Shown: positions 1-6,771 of the stretch, piece by piece
How positions within the stretch are numbered: position 1 is the first letter of the stretch
Layout of the letters: every line of letters begins with the position of its first letter
Source: Candidatus Cloacimonadota bacterium
GTDB lineage: Bacteria; Cloacimonadota; Cloacimonadia; JGIOTU-2; B8-G9
Length of the DNA: 9,414 nt
Direction of reading: 5' to 3'
Assembly (NCBI GenBank): GCA_003647765.1
Contig: QMNM01000037.1
Coordinates: 1 to 9,414, forward strand
Translations under genes and position numbers: made by a program
The notes under the pieces: generated by a model
Told to the model about the DNA's origin: nothing
The model's database searches: none
What the model saw: only the letters and a program-made list of their open reading frames with translations

Positions 1-25
1 AGTGTTTTTCAGTGTGTCATTCTCT

Positions 26-2209
26 TCAATTTGCCAGAACCTTACATACTTGATTTTTTTTTATAATTGTCCCTGCTTTTATTGATTGAGAGATGATAAT
101 CCCATTACCTTGAATTTTTAATGTTACGCCTGCATTCTGTGATAATTGTAATGCCTTTCTTAATGAAAGTCCAACTAATTTAGGCATTATTCTTTGATTA
201 TTGTTTTTGATGTTCTGGCTTTCATGCTTAATTGCTTTATCTTCTACAATCAGATGAACAGTCATATCAATAAATATTGGCTCATTCGGTTTTGGATATT
301 GCTCAATAACAATTCCTTGATTAGTATTTGCATTGTATTTAATCCCTTGTTTTTCCAAGAACTGACTAGCATAGGCAAGTTTTTTCCCAATAAAATTTGG
401 CAGGACTATTGTTTTATTTATTCTATAATTATCTTCACATATCATTAAAGCATAATTGGAAAATAACATCATCTTTTCTACAACTTTTCTAAAGCTAGGC
501 ACAGCACAATTTGACGCAAGATGATAATCATCGCATGGCTCATCAAATATTGTCAAAATAATGAACTCTGGATTTTCTACTGGGAAAAATCCTATAAAAC
601 TAGACACATATTTATCTTTATAATAGCCACCTGTTTTATGATTTGCTTTTTCAGCAGTTCCTGTTTTGCCACCAATTCTTACATATTCTATGTTTGCTTT
701 TCTTGCCGTTCCATTTTCAACTACTTCTGCTAAAATAGATTTTAGTGTATTTAATGCTCTCTCATTAGATATTTTACGAATAACCTTTTTTTTTGACTCA
801 TATATAAGTTCACCGTCAACAGATTCTATTCTTTTAATAATATGCGGCTGGAGTAATTCACTATTATTAGCTAATGTAGCAAAAGCCGTGATTAATTGTA
901 TAGGAGTAACGCTAATCTCCTGTCCAAAAGCAATTGAATGCAATGAGTATTCTGACCAGTTTTCTAACTTACGGAATATTCCTATCTGTTCGCCAGGCAA
1001 TTCTATACCAGTCCTACTGCCAAAACCTAAATTTTTCAGGCGGTTATACAAACGAGTCACACCAACATCATCAGCAATACGACTAATACCAACATTGCTG
1101 GATAAAGTTATTACCTGAGTGAATGTTAAATATGTATGATAATGAGAGTCATTAATTGATCTTGTAAATGATTCATATTCTATTGTTCTTGGGCGACAAT
1201 CAATTTTATCTTTTGGCTGATACAGATTATCTTCCAATGCTAATAATGCAATAAACGGTTTAAATATAGAGCCCGGTTCAAAAGTGAATGCAATAGCATT
1301 ATTTGCTAATGAATGCAGATAACGGCCCGAGGAATTCAAGTATTTTTTTGAAATGTTGCTCATTGCAAATATTTCACCTGTTTTAACTGACATAATAATG
1401 CCAATAGCATTTTTTGCATTATAAGTTTTCAAGCGATCTGTTAGTGTCTGTCTAAGAATCTCTTGTAATTGACTGTCTATTGTCAGTTGAACTGTATTTC
1501 CTTGTTTTGGCTGTTCACATTGCATTTCTGGAATAGTATATTCACCACCATCACCAGATCTTATAACTGTCTTCCAGCCATCTTTTCCACACAAGAACTT
1601 ATTCTGACTCTTTTCTATTCCATTTATTCCATTATGTAAAGAATCAACCATACCGATTACTTGAGCCAATAAACCATTTTGAGGATAAATACGATGATAT
1701 TTATAAATACTACTACTAACACCATGTATTTTTTGTTCATTAAGCTCTTTCTCAATTTGATTTTTAGAACTTACATCAATATTAACAGCCAATTGGAAAC
1801 CATTTTTGCAGATTTCTTTATACTTGTTAATTCTTTGCATGTAATGTTTATAAGAAAGAGATGTATGATTGGAAAAAATTTTAGCAATTGTTTTATATGT
1901 TTGGTCAATTGTTACACTTTTTTGATATATAGATACTGGAAAAATATCAAATTTATAACTATATTTATTATCAGCAAGGATTTTGCCATTCCTATCAATA
2001 ATTAAGCCACGATTACCAAAAATAGGAACTGTTTTTGTTTTATAGATATGAGAAGGATGAAGATTATAACAGTCAAAAAGTTGCAGACAAATAAGCCTTA
2101 CAATAAAAACCAAAAATATTAAAGTTATAGCGAAGTAGACAAGTAAAAAGTTTAATCTATTACCTTTTATCCCATTCATTTCTCTATCATAGTTGTCCGT
2201 TACGGACAT
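26..2209 (-). CDS. ftsI: Class B penicillin-binding protein with two PASTA domains (FtsI/SpoVD/PBP2x type)
   Basis: Membrane-anchored transpeptidase that cross-links septal peptidoglycan in the divisome; active domain outside the inner membrane. Visible in the 727 residues: a short cytoplasmic tail, one transmembrane anchor at about 18-44, the PBP dimerisation signature (GNRGLIIDRNGKILAD, 65-80), then the transpeptidase domain with all three active-site motifs: S314-x-x-K317 (SIFK), S370-S-N372 and K515-T-G517. Two PASTA repeats follow at about 602-657 and 672-726. Length and layout fit PASTA-bearing FtsI/SpoVD proteins. It is the fourth gene of the mraZ operon, directly after the ftsL-like gene. 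Start: ATG at 2209 overlaps the ftsL-like gene by 23 bases and has no clear Shine-Dalgarno; ATG at 2179 (residue 11) lies 8 bases after that gene's stop and also has only a weak one. Both keep the anchor, so the start is undecided. The FtsI rather than SpoVD role is inferred from position. Confidence 0.95.
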   Translation of the reverse strand: MSVTDNYDREMNGIKGNRLNFLLVYFAITLIFLVFIVRLICLQLFDCYNLHPSHIYKTKTVPIFGNRGLIIDRNGKILADNKYSYKFDIFPVSIYQKSVTIDQTYKTIAKIFSNHTSLSYKHYMQRINKYKEICKNGFQLAVNIDVSSKNQIEKELNEQKIHGVSSSIYKYHRIYPQNGLLAQVIGMVDSLHNGINGIEKSQNKFLCGKDGWKTVIRSGDGGEYTIPEMQCEQPKQGNTVQLTIDSQLQEILRQTLTDRLKTYNAKNAIGIIMSVKTGEIFAMSNISKKYLNSSGRYLHSLANNAIAFTFEPGSIFKPFIALLALEDNLYQPKDKIDCRPRTIEYESFTRSINDSHYHTYLTFTQVITLSSNVGISRIADDVGVTRLYNRLKNLGFGSRTGIELPGEQIGIFRKLENWSEYSLHSIAFGQEISVTPIQLITAFATLANNSELLQPHIIKRIESVDGELIYESKKKVIRKISNERALNTLKSILAEVVENGTARKANIEYVRIGGKTGTAEKANHKTGGYYKDKYVSSFIGFFPVENPEFIILTIFDEPCDDYHLASNCAVPSFRKVVEKMMLFSNYALMICEDNYRINKTIVLPNFIGKKLAYASQFLEKQGIKYNANTNQGIVIEQYPKPNEPIFIDMTVHLIVEDKAIKHESQNIKNNNQRIMPKLVGLSLRKALQLSQNAGVTLKIQGNGIIISQSIKAGTIIKKNQVCKVLAN

Positions 2210-2528
2210 TTAGGTCTACGAAAGTACATTGTAATTTTTCTTTATCTGTAATAGAAATCATATAAATATTATTAGGCATTGGGAAATATAACCCTAATTT
2301 TTGCGTAGCTATAGGAACAATAATACTACGAGAAGAGAGTTCATTTATATCTCTTTCCAAGTCCTGACAAATTTCCTTTAATTCATTATTTTTTTCTTTT
2401 ATCCTACTAATTTGTTCCTGTTGTCTATTATAGACAGATCTTTTATATGTATCAGCTATTAAGGACAATAAAATAAGAACAATAAAGCTAAAGATAATGA
2501 TTGCTATATTCGTTGATTTTTCTTTCAT
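2187..2528 (-). CDS. ftsL: FtsL-like small bitopic cell-division protein
   Basis: A 113-residue protein with the architecture of FtsL/FtsL-like divisome proteins: a short N-terminal cytoplasmic tail, one hydrophobic segment at about 8-25 and a charged coiled-coil stretch at about 30-65. It ends in a segment with the family-like pattern A-x-Q-K-L-G-L-x-x-P (ATQKLGLYFPMP, about 74-85). FtsL proteins sit in the inner membrane and pair with FtsB and FtsQ to activate FtsW-FtsI. Sequence conservation in this family is very low, so the call rests on size, topology, the LGL-x-x-P region and its place between rsmH and the PBP gene. It overlaps the end of rsmH by 41 bases. The start is well supported by GAGAGGTG placed six bases before the ATG, inside the rsmH coding end. 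It overlaps the PBP start by up to 23 bases, so translational coupling is likely. Confidence 0.8.
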   Translation of the reverse strand: MKEKSTNIAIIIFSFIVLILLSLIADTYKRSVYNRQQEQISRIKEKNNELKEICQDLERDINELSSRSIIVPIATQKLGLYFPMPNNIYMISITDKEKLQCTFVDLNVRNGQL

Positions 2529-3453
2529 TATAACACCTCTCTGCTACTCTTAATTTAGCGCTTCTTGCTCTGGAATTATTCTTTATTTCCTCATCAGTAG
2601 GAACAACTGGCTTTCTTGTGATAATTTTTAGAGTTTGTATTTTGTTACAACCGCATTTAGGTAAGTTCGGTGGACAAATGCATTTTAAGCTCTCATACTG
2701 AAAAAACTTTTTAATTATCCTATCTTCAAGTGAATGGTATGAAATAGCAACTATACGACCATTTACATTTAATACTTTTAAACAATCTTTAAGTGCCTCT
2801 CGTAAAGAAAATAGCTCATTATTTACAACAATACGAATTGCTTGGAAAATACGGGACTTTGTTTTTACTAAATTTCTTTTTCTTATTGCCTGATCAATTA
2901 TGTTTGCTAATTGAGATGTAGTTTCAATTGGCGATTTCATTCGTATTTTAACAATTCTTTTTGCAATTGGTGTTGCAAATCGTTCTTCACCATATTTTTT
3001 AAATATATCTATCAACTCTCGTTCTTTATAGTTGTTAATAATTTGAAATGCATTTAATTTTGTATTTTGATTCATTCGCATATCCAGTTTGCTATTTCTG
3101 AGATAACTGAATCCTCTATTGCTATCTATTTGATTTGATGATATTCCAAGGTCAAAAAGGATACCATCTATTTTTTTTATTTTATTGAGTGCTAATATTG
3201 ATACAAGTGCGTTAAAGTTTTCTTGGATAAATATTACTCTATTTTTGAATTGCTGAAGATTTTGCTTTGCTAGTTCTATTGCTTCTTTATCTTGGTCAAT
3301 TCCAACTATTGTTAAATTAGGCTCTTTTCTTAATAGAGCAAGTGTATGTCCACCAGTTCCTAAAGTAGCATCTACATATATGTTATTTTTTTTAGGAGCA
3401 AGAAATTTTACAATTTCATTTGTTAAAACTGGCTTATGAAAGCTATCTATCAT
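2488..3453 (-). CDS. rsmH: 16S rRNA (cytosine(1402)-N4)-methyltransferase RsmH
   Basis: S-adenosylmethionine-dependent enzyme that N4-methylates C1402 in the decoding centre of 16S rRNA; formerly called MraW. The 321 residues fit the usual 300-320. Visible signatures in order: HKPVLTNEIV at 6-15, the SAM-binding loop VDATLGTGGHT at 27-37, the acidic residue after strand 2 (GIDQD, about 51-55), DGILFDLGISSNQID at about 96-110, RGFSY and LDMRMN shortly after, FQAIRIVVNNEL in the middle, ISYHSLEDRIIKKFF, and the C-terminal RARSAKLRVAER. A C-x-C-x(4)-C-x-C cluster (CICPPNLPKCGC) precedes the C-terminus, as is common in the family. The start overlaps the mraZ stop as ATGA, with no strong ribosome-binding site, which points to translational coupling with mraZ. 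The 3' end overlaps the ftsL-like gene. The only small deviations seen are LDMRMN for the usual LDMRMD and VNNEL for INxEL. Confidence 0.97.
   Translation of the reverse strand: MIDSFHKPVLTNEIVKFLAPKKNNIYVDATLGTGGHTLALLRKEPNLTIVGIDQDKEAIELAKQNLQQFKNRVIFIQENFNALVSILALNKIKKIDGILFDLGISSNQIDSNRGFSYLRNSKLDMRMNQNTKLNAFQIINNYKERELIDIFKKYGEERFATPIAKRIVKIRMKSPIETTSQLANIIDQAIRKRNLVKTKSRIFQAIRIVVNNELFSLREALKDCLKVLNVNGRIVAISYHSLEDRIIKKFFQYESLKCICPPNLPKCGCNKIQTLKIITRKPVVPTDEEIKNNSRARSAKLRVAERCYNERKINEYSNHYL
2534..2539 (-). promoter_or_regulatory. Shine-Dalgarno of the ftsL-like gene, inside rsmH
   Basis: On the minus strand the sequence reads GAGGTG TTATA ATG. The ribosome-binding site lies wholly inside the 3' end of rsmH. 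It supports the 41-base overlap and rules against a shorter, non-overlapping start. Confidence 0.75.
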
Positions 3454-3893
3454 AGTAAAAGATCTGTATTGTCAGGATAAGTTTTATAAAGTTGTTGTAT
3501 TCTGGCAATGTGTTTTTCAAAGTATTCTGGGTTCCATAGAATCATCTTATCACCAGAACCGAGAATAATTACTTTATCTTTTATTTCAGCATAATCTAAT
3601 AAAAATTGAGGAACTAGAATTCTTCCTGGACCTTCAATGGCAATTTCAGAAGCACATTCAGAAAGAATAGCAATGCTAAGCTTCTCTTTTTCAGAAATAT
3701 CTGGACTTAGCATCTTTTCTCTCTTTTTATTCCATGTATCAAGTGGATATACGATAATATTAGGAAGCCGCCAGTGAGTAGCTATAACAGTCATCTCTGA
3801 ATCTAATGAGAATTTATCACGGAATTGTGCAGGGATACTAATTCTGCGATTACTTACAGAATTTTCATATCTTCCATAAAAACTTTTTGACAT
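3450..3893 (-). CDS. mraZ: Transcriptional regulator MraZ
   Basis: First gene of the dcw cluster. MraZ is a ring-forming DNA-binding protein with two SpoVT-AbrB-like folds; where studied it binds direct repeats upstream of its own gene and represses or tunes the operon. The 147 residues match the usual 140-150. The first half-motif is FYGRYENSVSNRRISIPAQF (5-24), equivalent to the family's FxGxYxHxLDxKGRxxIPAxF. The second is AIEGPGRILVPQFL (about 85-98), followed by VIILGSGDKMILWNPEYFE, which matches the family's VVLVGxGDRxEIWxPExW. The first repeat has NRR where most family members have KGR. The start is preceded by AGGTAGAGAG, a moderate ribosome-binding site. The stop overlaps the rsmH start by four bases. 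The upstream spacer holds an inverted repeat and repeated TTTGACA-type motifs that may be its targets; that link is inferred. Confidence 0.95.
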   Translation of the reverse strand: MSKSFYGRYENSVSNRRISIPAQFRDKFSLDSEMTVIATHWRLPNIIVYPLDTWNKKREKMLSPDISEKEKLSIAILSECASEIAIEGPGRILVPQFLLDYAEIKDKVIILGSGDKMILWNPEYFEKHIARIQQLYKTYPDNTDLLL

Positions 3894-3929
3894 CTCTCTA
3901 CCTGCTTTTGAATATTTTCTTTCAAAGAA

Positions 3930-3961
3930 TGACAGATTTTGAATTCAAAAAAAATCTGTCA
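3930..3961. promoter_or_regulatory. Inverted repeat upstream of mraZ, candidate operator or leader hairpin
   Basis: Perfect 11-bp arms (TGACAGATTTT at 3930-3940, AAAATCTGTCA at 3951-3961) around a 10-base centre. Arm centres are 21 bp apart, two helical turns, as expected for a dimeric or ring-shaped DNA-binding protein. A second, nested palindrome, TTTTGAATTCAAAA, occupies 3937-3950. The repeat lies 37-68 bases upstream of the mraZ start, so it could be an operator over the promoter or, if transcribed, a leader hairpin. Function is inferred from position and symmetry only. Confidence 0.5.
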
Positions 3962-4018
3962 AATATTTTTTTCATTGAAAAACAATATTATTAGCTTAAT
4001 ATGATAAGAAAATCTTAC

Positions 4019-4035
4019 TTTGACTAAATTTGACA
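4019..4035 (+). repeat. Tandem TTTGAC motif with 10-bp spacing
   Basis: TTTGAC (4019-4024) and TTTGACA (4029-4035) lie exactly 10 bp, one helical turn, apart. The 11-mer TAAATTTGACA at 4025-4035 recurs exactly at 4203-4213. The motif resembles a -35 element, but no good -10 follows. It may belong to the same motif family as the inverted repeat upstream of mraZ. Confidence 0.45.
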
Positions 4036-4206
4036 TTTAATGAACATTTGCTAACTTCAATGTTTTTAGTAAATTACAAAATATAAAATTTTGAGATTAC
4101 ACTTAAATCAATATCAGTAAATTTTTTATATTTTTTTATTTATTTTCTTTCCAAAAATATATTGTGAAAAAAGACAATGTAGAAAATTAATTGATATTTA
4201 CTTAAA

Positions 4207-4219
4207 TTTGACACATTTT
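4207..4219 (+). repeat. Second full copy of the 13-base TTTGACASATTTT motif
   Basis: TTTGACACATTTT here matches TTTGACAGATTTT on the minus strand at 3951-3963 in 12 of 13 positions. One copy sits upstream of each divergent gene, in the orientation of that gene, 51-63 bases before the aminopeptidase ATG and 59-71 bases before the mraZ ATG. This mirrored placement suggests a shared regulatory site or promoter element. Confidence 0.45.
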
Positions 4220-4259
4220 AAAAAGAATATTGTTTTTAAATCCTAATTAAAGACAGAAT

Positions 4260-4267
4260 GAGGTGAT
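4260..4267 (+). promoter_or_regulatory. Shine-Dalgarno deciding the aminopeptidase start
   Basis: GAGGTGAT complements the usual 16S rRNA 3' end very well and stands five bases (counted from GAGG) before the ATG at 4269. An in-frame GTG at 4263-4265 lies inside this element, so a start there would be an artefact. Confidence 0.8.
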
Positions 4268-4268
4268 T

Positions 4269-5522
4269 ATGTCAGATTTACTTACATACGATTTCTTCAA
4301 AAATAATAGGAAGAAGCTATTTAATTTAATGGAAAAACAGAGTATTGCTTTAGTTTTTGCAAATCAATCAATGTCTGATAGTAATCTTCCTACAAGTTTT
4401 CAGCAGGATGCAAACTTTTTTTATCTAACAGGTATAAATTATCCAAATATGATTTTATATCTTTATAAGGGAAAGAAGGAAAACGCCACTTTGCTTTTTA
4501 TTGAGAGAAATATTCCAGAATTAGAAGTTTGGCTTGGAAAAAAGATAGGAAGAACCGAAGTAAAGAAAATTAGTGGTATTACTCACACAAATTATATAGA
4601 CAGATTTCCAGCCATATTAAATGATCATGTTGCAGGTATAGAGAATATCTATTTTTCATTTGATAGAATTCCCATTGACGAACAATTAACAAAACAAATG
4701 CAGATAAAAAGAAATATACAGGAACACTATCCTTTTCTTAACTTTCTAAATCTGAATTCTTTGACAGATAAACTACGCAGGAAAAAAGAAAATGTAGAAA
4801 TTGAGTGTATAAGAAGAGCAATTGAGTACACAAAAGTCGCAATTATAAAGATAATGCAAAATGCAAAACCGAAAATGAAAGAGTATGAGTTAGAGGCAAT
4901 GTTGCATTATGAGGCAATAAGAAAAGGAGAAAAGCATTTAGCATTTGTGCCTATTGTAGCTAAAGGAGTAAATGCCTCTATTTTACATTATGCTGATAAT
5001 TCTCATCAGATAAATGAAGGGGAATTAGTACAGTTAGATATGGGAGTAAAGTTTAATGGATATTCTGCTGATATTTCTCGTGTGTTTCCTGTTTCAGATA
5101 AATTTAACAAACGACAACGACAAATATATGAAGAGGTTCTGAAAGTCCAAAAGGAAATGATAAAAAAAGTAAAACCAAATACTTCTATTAATGAACTTCA
5201 TAAAGAATCAGTTAAATTACTGACTGAATCTATAAAAAAATTAGGATTAATAAAAAAAGATAAAGAATATAAAAAGTATTATATGCACGGTATTAGTCAT
5301 TTTTTAGGATTACAAACACACGATGTTGGTAGCAAAGATGCTAAATTAGAATCAGGAAATGTTATAACAATAGAACCTGGAATTTATATTAAAGAGGAAA
5401 AAATTGGTATTCGTATTGAAGATGATATTTTAGTTACTGAGAACGGAGCAGAAATTCTATCCAAAGGTGTTCCTAAAGAAATTGAGGAAATTGAGGAAAT
5501 AAGAAGGAATTGTCTGAAATAA
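4269..5522 (+). CDS. pepP: Xaa-Pro aminopeptidase (M24B metallopeptidase)
   Basis: Cytosolic dinuclear-metal exopeptidase that removes an N-terminal residue next to proline. From ATG 4269 it has 417 residues, close to E. coli PepP (441). The N-terminal half is the creatinase/AMP-N domain, with the typical early pattern QDANFFYLTGINYPNMILYL. The C-terminal half has the pita-bread fold. All five metal ligands are visible: D257 and D268 (LDMG and SADISR, 11 apart as in PepP), H344 (HGISHFLGL), E369 (TIEPG) and E384 (RIEDD). The catalytic histidines are H240 (ILHYADN), H340 and H351 (THDVG). There is no signal peptide. The start was chosen for its strong ribosome-binding site; an in-frame GTG at 4263 lies within that site. 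It is divergent from mraZ and 166 bases before the YchF-like gene. Nothing suggests an inactive enzyme. A prolidase activity cannot be excluded, but the length and AMP-N domain favour PepP. Confidence 0.95.
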   Translation: MSDLLTYDFFKNNRKKLFNLMEKQSIALVFANQSMSDSNLPTSFQQDANFFYLTGINYPNMILYLYKGKKENATLLFIERNIPELEVWLGKKIGRTEVKKISGITHTNYIDRFPAILNDHVAGIENIYFSFDRIPIDEQLTKQMQIKRNIQEHYPFLNFLNLNSLTDKLRRKKENVEIECIRRAIEYTKVAIIKIMQNAKPKMKEYELEAMLHYEAIRKGEKHLAFVPIVAKGVNASILHYADNSHQINEGELVQLDMGVKFNGYSADISRVFPVSDKFNKRQRQIYEEVLKVQKEMIKKVKPNTSINELHKESVKLLTESIKKLGLIKKDKEYKKYYMHGISHFLGLQTHDVGSKDAKLESGNVITIEPGIYIKEEKIGIRIEDDILVTENGAEILSKGVPKEIEEIEEIRRNCLK

Positions 5523-5543
5523 CAAGAAAGAGCTGAGTAAAGC

Positions 5544-5559
5544 CACAAATTCACGAATT
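5544..5559 (+). repeat. Short tandem 8-mer repeat remnant (CACAAATT CACGAATT)
   Basis: Two tandem 8-mers differing at one base lie 22 bases after the aminopeptidase stop, in an otherwise AT-rich spacer. From memory, CACGAATT-type arrays recur between genes in many environmental bacterial genomes. I cannot confirm here that it is a dispersed family. Confidence 0.4.
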
Positions 5560-5677
5560 AAAAATATTTAGTTTTATCCTTTCAAGGTCGTTGACAATAC
5601 TTCAAAAAGCCAAGCAATTAAAATGTTTTGAGTTTTATTTTTAAAAATAAGTAATTTTATAGAGCCATTTCTTAGTT

Positions 5678-5683
5678 GAGGAG
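5678..5683 (+). promoter_or_regulatory. Shine-Dalgarno of the YchF-like gene
   Basis: GAGGAG with five bases (TATAA) before the ATG at 5689 gives clear support for this start. TTGACA at 5591-5596, about 95 bases upstream of the ATG, is a possible -35 but has no good -10 at 16-18 bases. Confidence 0.75.
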
Positions 5684-5688
5684 TATAA

Positions 5689-6768
5689 ATGAGGATAGGA
5701 TTAATCGGATTGCCAAATAGTGGCAAAACTACGGTTTTCAACGCATTGACAAAATCAACTGAAGAAATTACATCTTACAGTGGACAAAGAGTTAAGCCAC
5801 ATATTGGTGTAGTGGAAATAATAGATAAAAGATTGGATTTTTTAGAGAATTACTATCAAAGTAAAAAAAAGGTATATACAACCATTGAATATATAGATTT
5901 TGTAGGACTAAAAGAAAAAGTTGATAAGAGCGAATTATTTAGCAGGGAAGAGTTATCCTTATTTAAAACCGTAGAAGAAGTTGCTCTTGTAATTCGCAAT
6001 TTTTCTGACCCAATTATTGATGAAATTCAAAGTAATGTAAATCCATTATCTGACATAGAAACTTTAGAACAGGAATTTGTTTTTTCTGATTACAAGATTT
6101 GCGAAAAGAGAATAGAAAGAATTAAAAAGGACCTAAAAAGAGGCGTAAAGTCCACAAGCATACATTCGGAATTGAATATATTAGAAAAATGCCTGCCACA
6201 ATTGGAACAAGGAAAACCATTACGAATTCTTGGATTAAAAGATGAAGAAAAGAAAATTCTCAGTGGATTTCAGTTTTTCTCTTTGAAGCCGTTATTAGTA
6301 ATTCTTAATTCAGATGAAAATAATTTTCACAATAATCAGGAATTGGTTAATATCATTGAGGAAAAATATTCTTGTGTAGAAATTGCTGGTAAATTTGAGA
6401 TGGAATTATCTCAATTGAGCAATGAAGAAGCTGAACTTTTTATGCAAGATATGGATATTAAGTATTCTGCTATAGATAGATTAACTAGGAAATCTTACGA
6501 GTTGTTAAATTTGATAACATTCTTTACAGCTGGTAAGCCAGAAGCACACGCATGGACAATCAAGCGAGGGACAAATGCTCAAAAAGCTGCTGGCAAAATT
6601 CATTCTGATATGTCAAGAGGATTTATTAGAGCAGAATGCTTTTCTGTTGATGATTTGAAAAAATATGGCTCTGAAAAAGAACTACGCAATGTTGGGAAAC
6701 TATATCTTAAAGGAAAGGACTATATCGTTCAAGATGGAGATGTATTGCGAATTAGATTTAATGTATAG
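5689..6768 (+). CDS. YchF-type P-loop NTPase (Obg family, TGS domain), divergent
   Basis: YchF proteins are cytosolic Obg-family P-loop NTPases that prefer ATP and associate with the ribosome. This 359-residue protein is close to the usual 363. Visible: G1 loop GLPNSGKT at 7-14, a switch I equivalent ending PHIGVV at 37-42, G3 DFVG at 70-73, the YchF-type G4 NSDE at 207-210 (N-x-x-E instead of GTPase NKxD), G5-like AGKFE at 233-237, and the TGS-like C-terminal domain (formerly DUF933), FFTAGKPEAHAWTI from 278 to DYIVQDGDVLRIRFNV at the end. The helical insertion lies at about 115-200. It is odd in the switch regions: canonical FCTIEPN is replaced by GQRVKPH, and the glycine-rich stretch GLVKGASKGEGLGN after G3 is replaced, at equal length, by GLKEKVDKSELFSR. 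It is therefore a divergent branch or a paralogue of YchF, and I leave the symbol blank. Confidence 0.9.
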   Translation: MRIGLIGLPNSGKTTVFNALTKSTEEITSYSGQRVKPHIGVVEIIDKRLDFLENYYQSKKKVYTTIEYIDFVGLKEKVDKSELFSREELSLFKTVEEVALVIRNFSDPIIDEIQSNVNPLSDIETLEQEFVFSDYKICEKRIERIKKDLKRGVKSTSIHSELNILEKCLPQLEQGKPLRILGLKDEEKKILSGFQFFSLKPLLVILNSDENNFHNNQELVNIIEEKYSCVEIAGKFEMELSQLSNEEAELFMQDMDIKYSAIDRLTRKSYELLNLITFFTAGKPEAHAWTIKRGTNAQKAAGKIHSDMSRGFIRAECFSVDDLKKYGSEKELRNVGKLYLKGKDYIVQDGDVLRIRFNV

Positions 6769-6771
6769 AAT

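Larger units (their letters stand above)
3894..4268. other. Divergent AT-rich intergenic spacer between mraZ and the aminopeptidase gene
   Basis: This 375-base stretch separates two divergent transcription units and must hold both promoters. I see no open frame of protein-like composition and no RNA gene. It contains the 32-base inverted repeat at 3930-3961, TTTGAC-type motifs at 3957-3963 (minus), 4019-4024, 4029-4035 and 4207-4219 (plus), a small inverted repeat ATATTA/TAATAT at 3985-4002, and long A/T runs around 4120-4150. No TTGACA here has a convincing TATAAT partner at 16-18 bases, so I do not assign exact promoters. Confidence 0.7.

Noticed and set aside
1-25. Possible start of the next dcw gene (murE) on the minus strand
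   Set aside because: The only ATG (18-20) runs into a stop after three codons (M-T-H-stop), and too little sequence remains to judge another frame.
666-1118. 150-codon open stretch on the plus strand inside the PBP gene
   Set aside because: It is antisense to well-conserved PBP motifs, has no ribosome-binding site and no protein-like pattern; it is a shadow of the real gene.
4030-4058. sigma-70-type promoter with TTGACA at 4030-4035 for pepP
   Set aside because: The best hexamer at 16-17 bases (TAACTT or AACTTC) matches TATAAT poorly and lies over 200 bases from the gene, so I report only the motif.
3894-4268. Riboswitch, small RNA or tRNA gene in the long divergent spacer
   Set aside because: I see no G+C-rich structured core, no tRNA cloverleaf and no recognisable riboswitch element; the region is mostly A/T runs.
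5591-5624. Promoter for the YchF-like gene from TTGACA 5591-5596 and TAAAAT 5619-5624
   Set aside because: The spacer is 22 bases, too long for a normal promoter; the hexamer at 17 bases (GCAATT) is poor.
5635-5650. 16-base perfect palindrome TTATTTTTAAAAATAA as a terminator
   Set aside because: It is made of A and T only, has no loop and no G-C stem, and is easily produced by chance in DNA of this composition.
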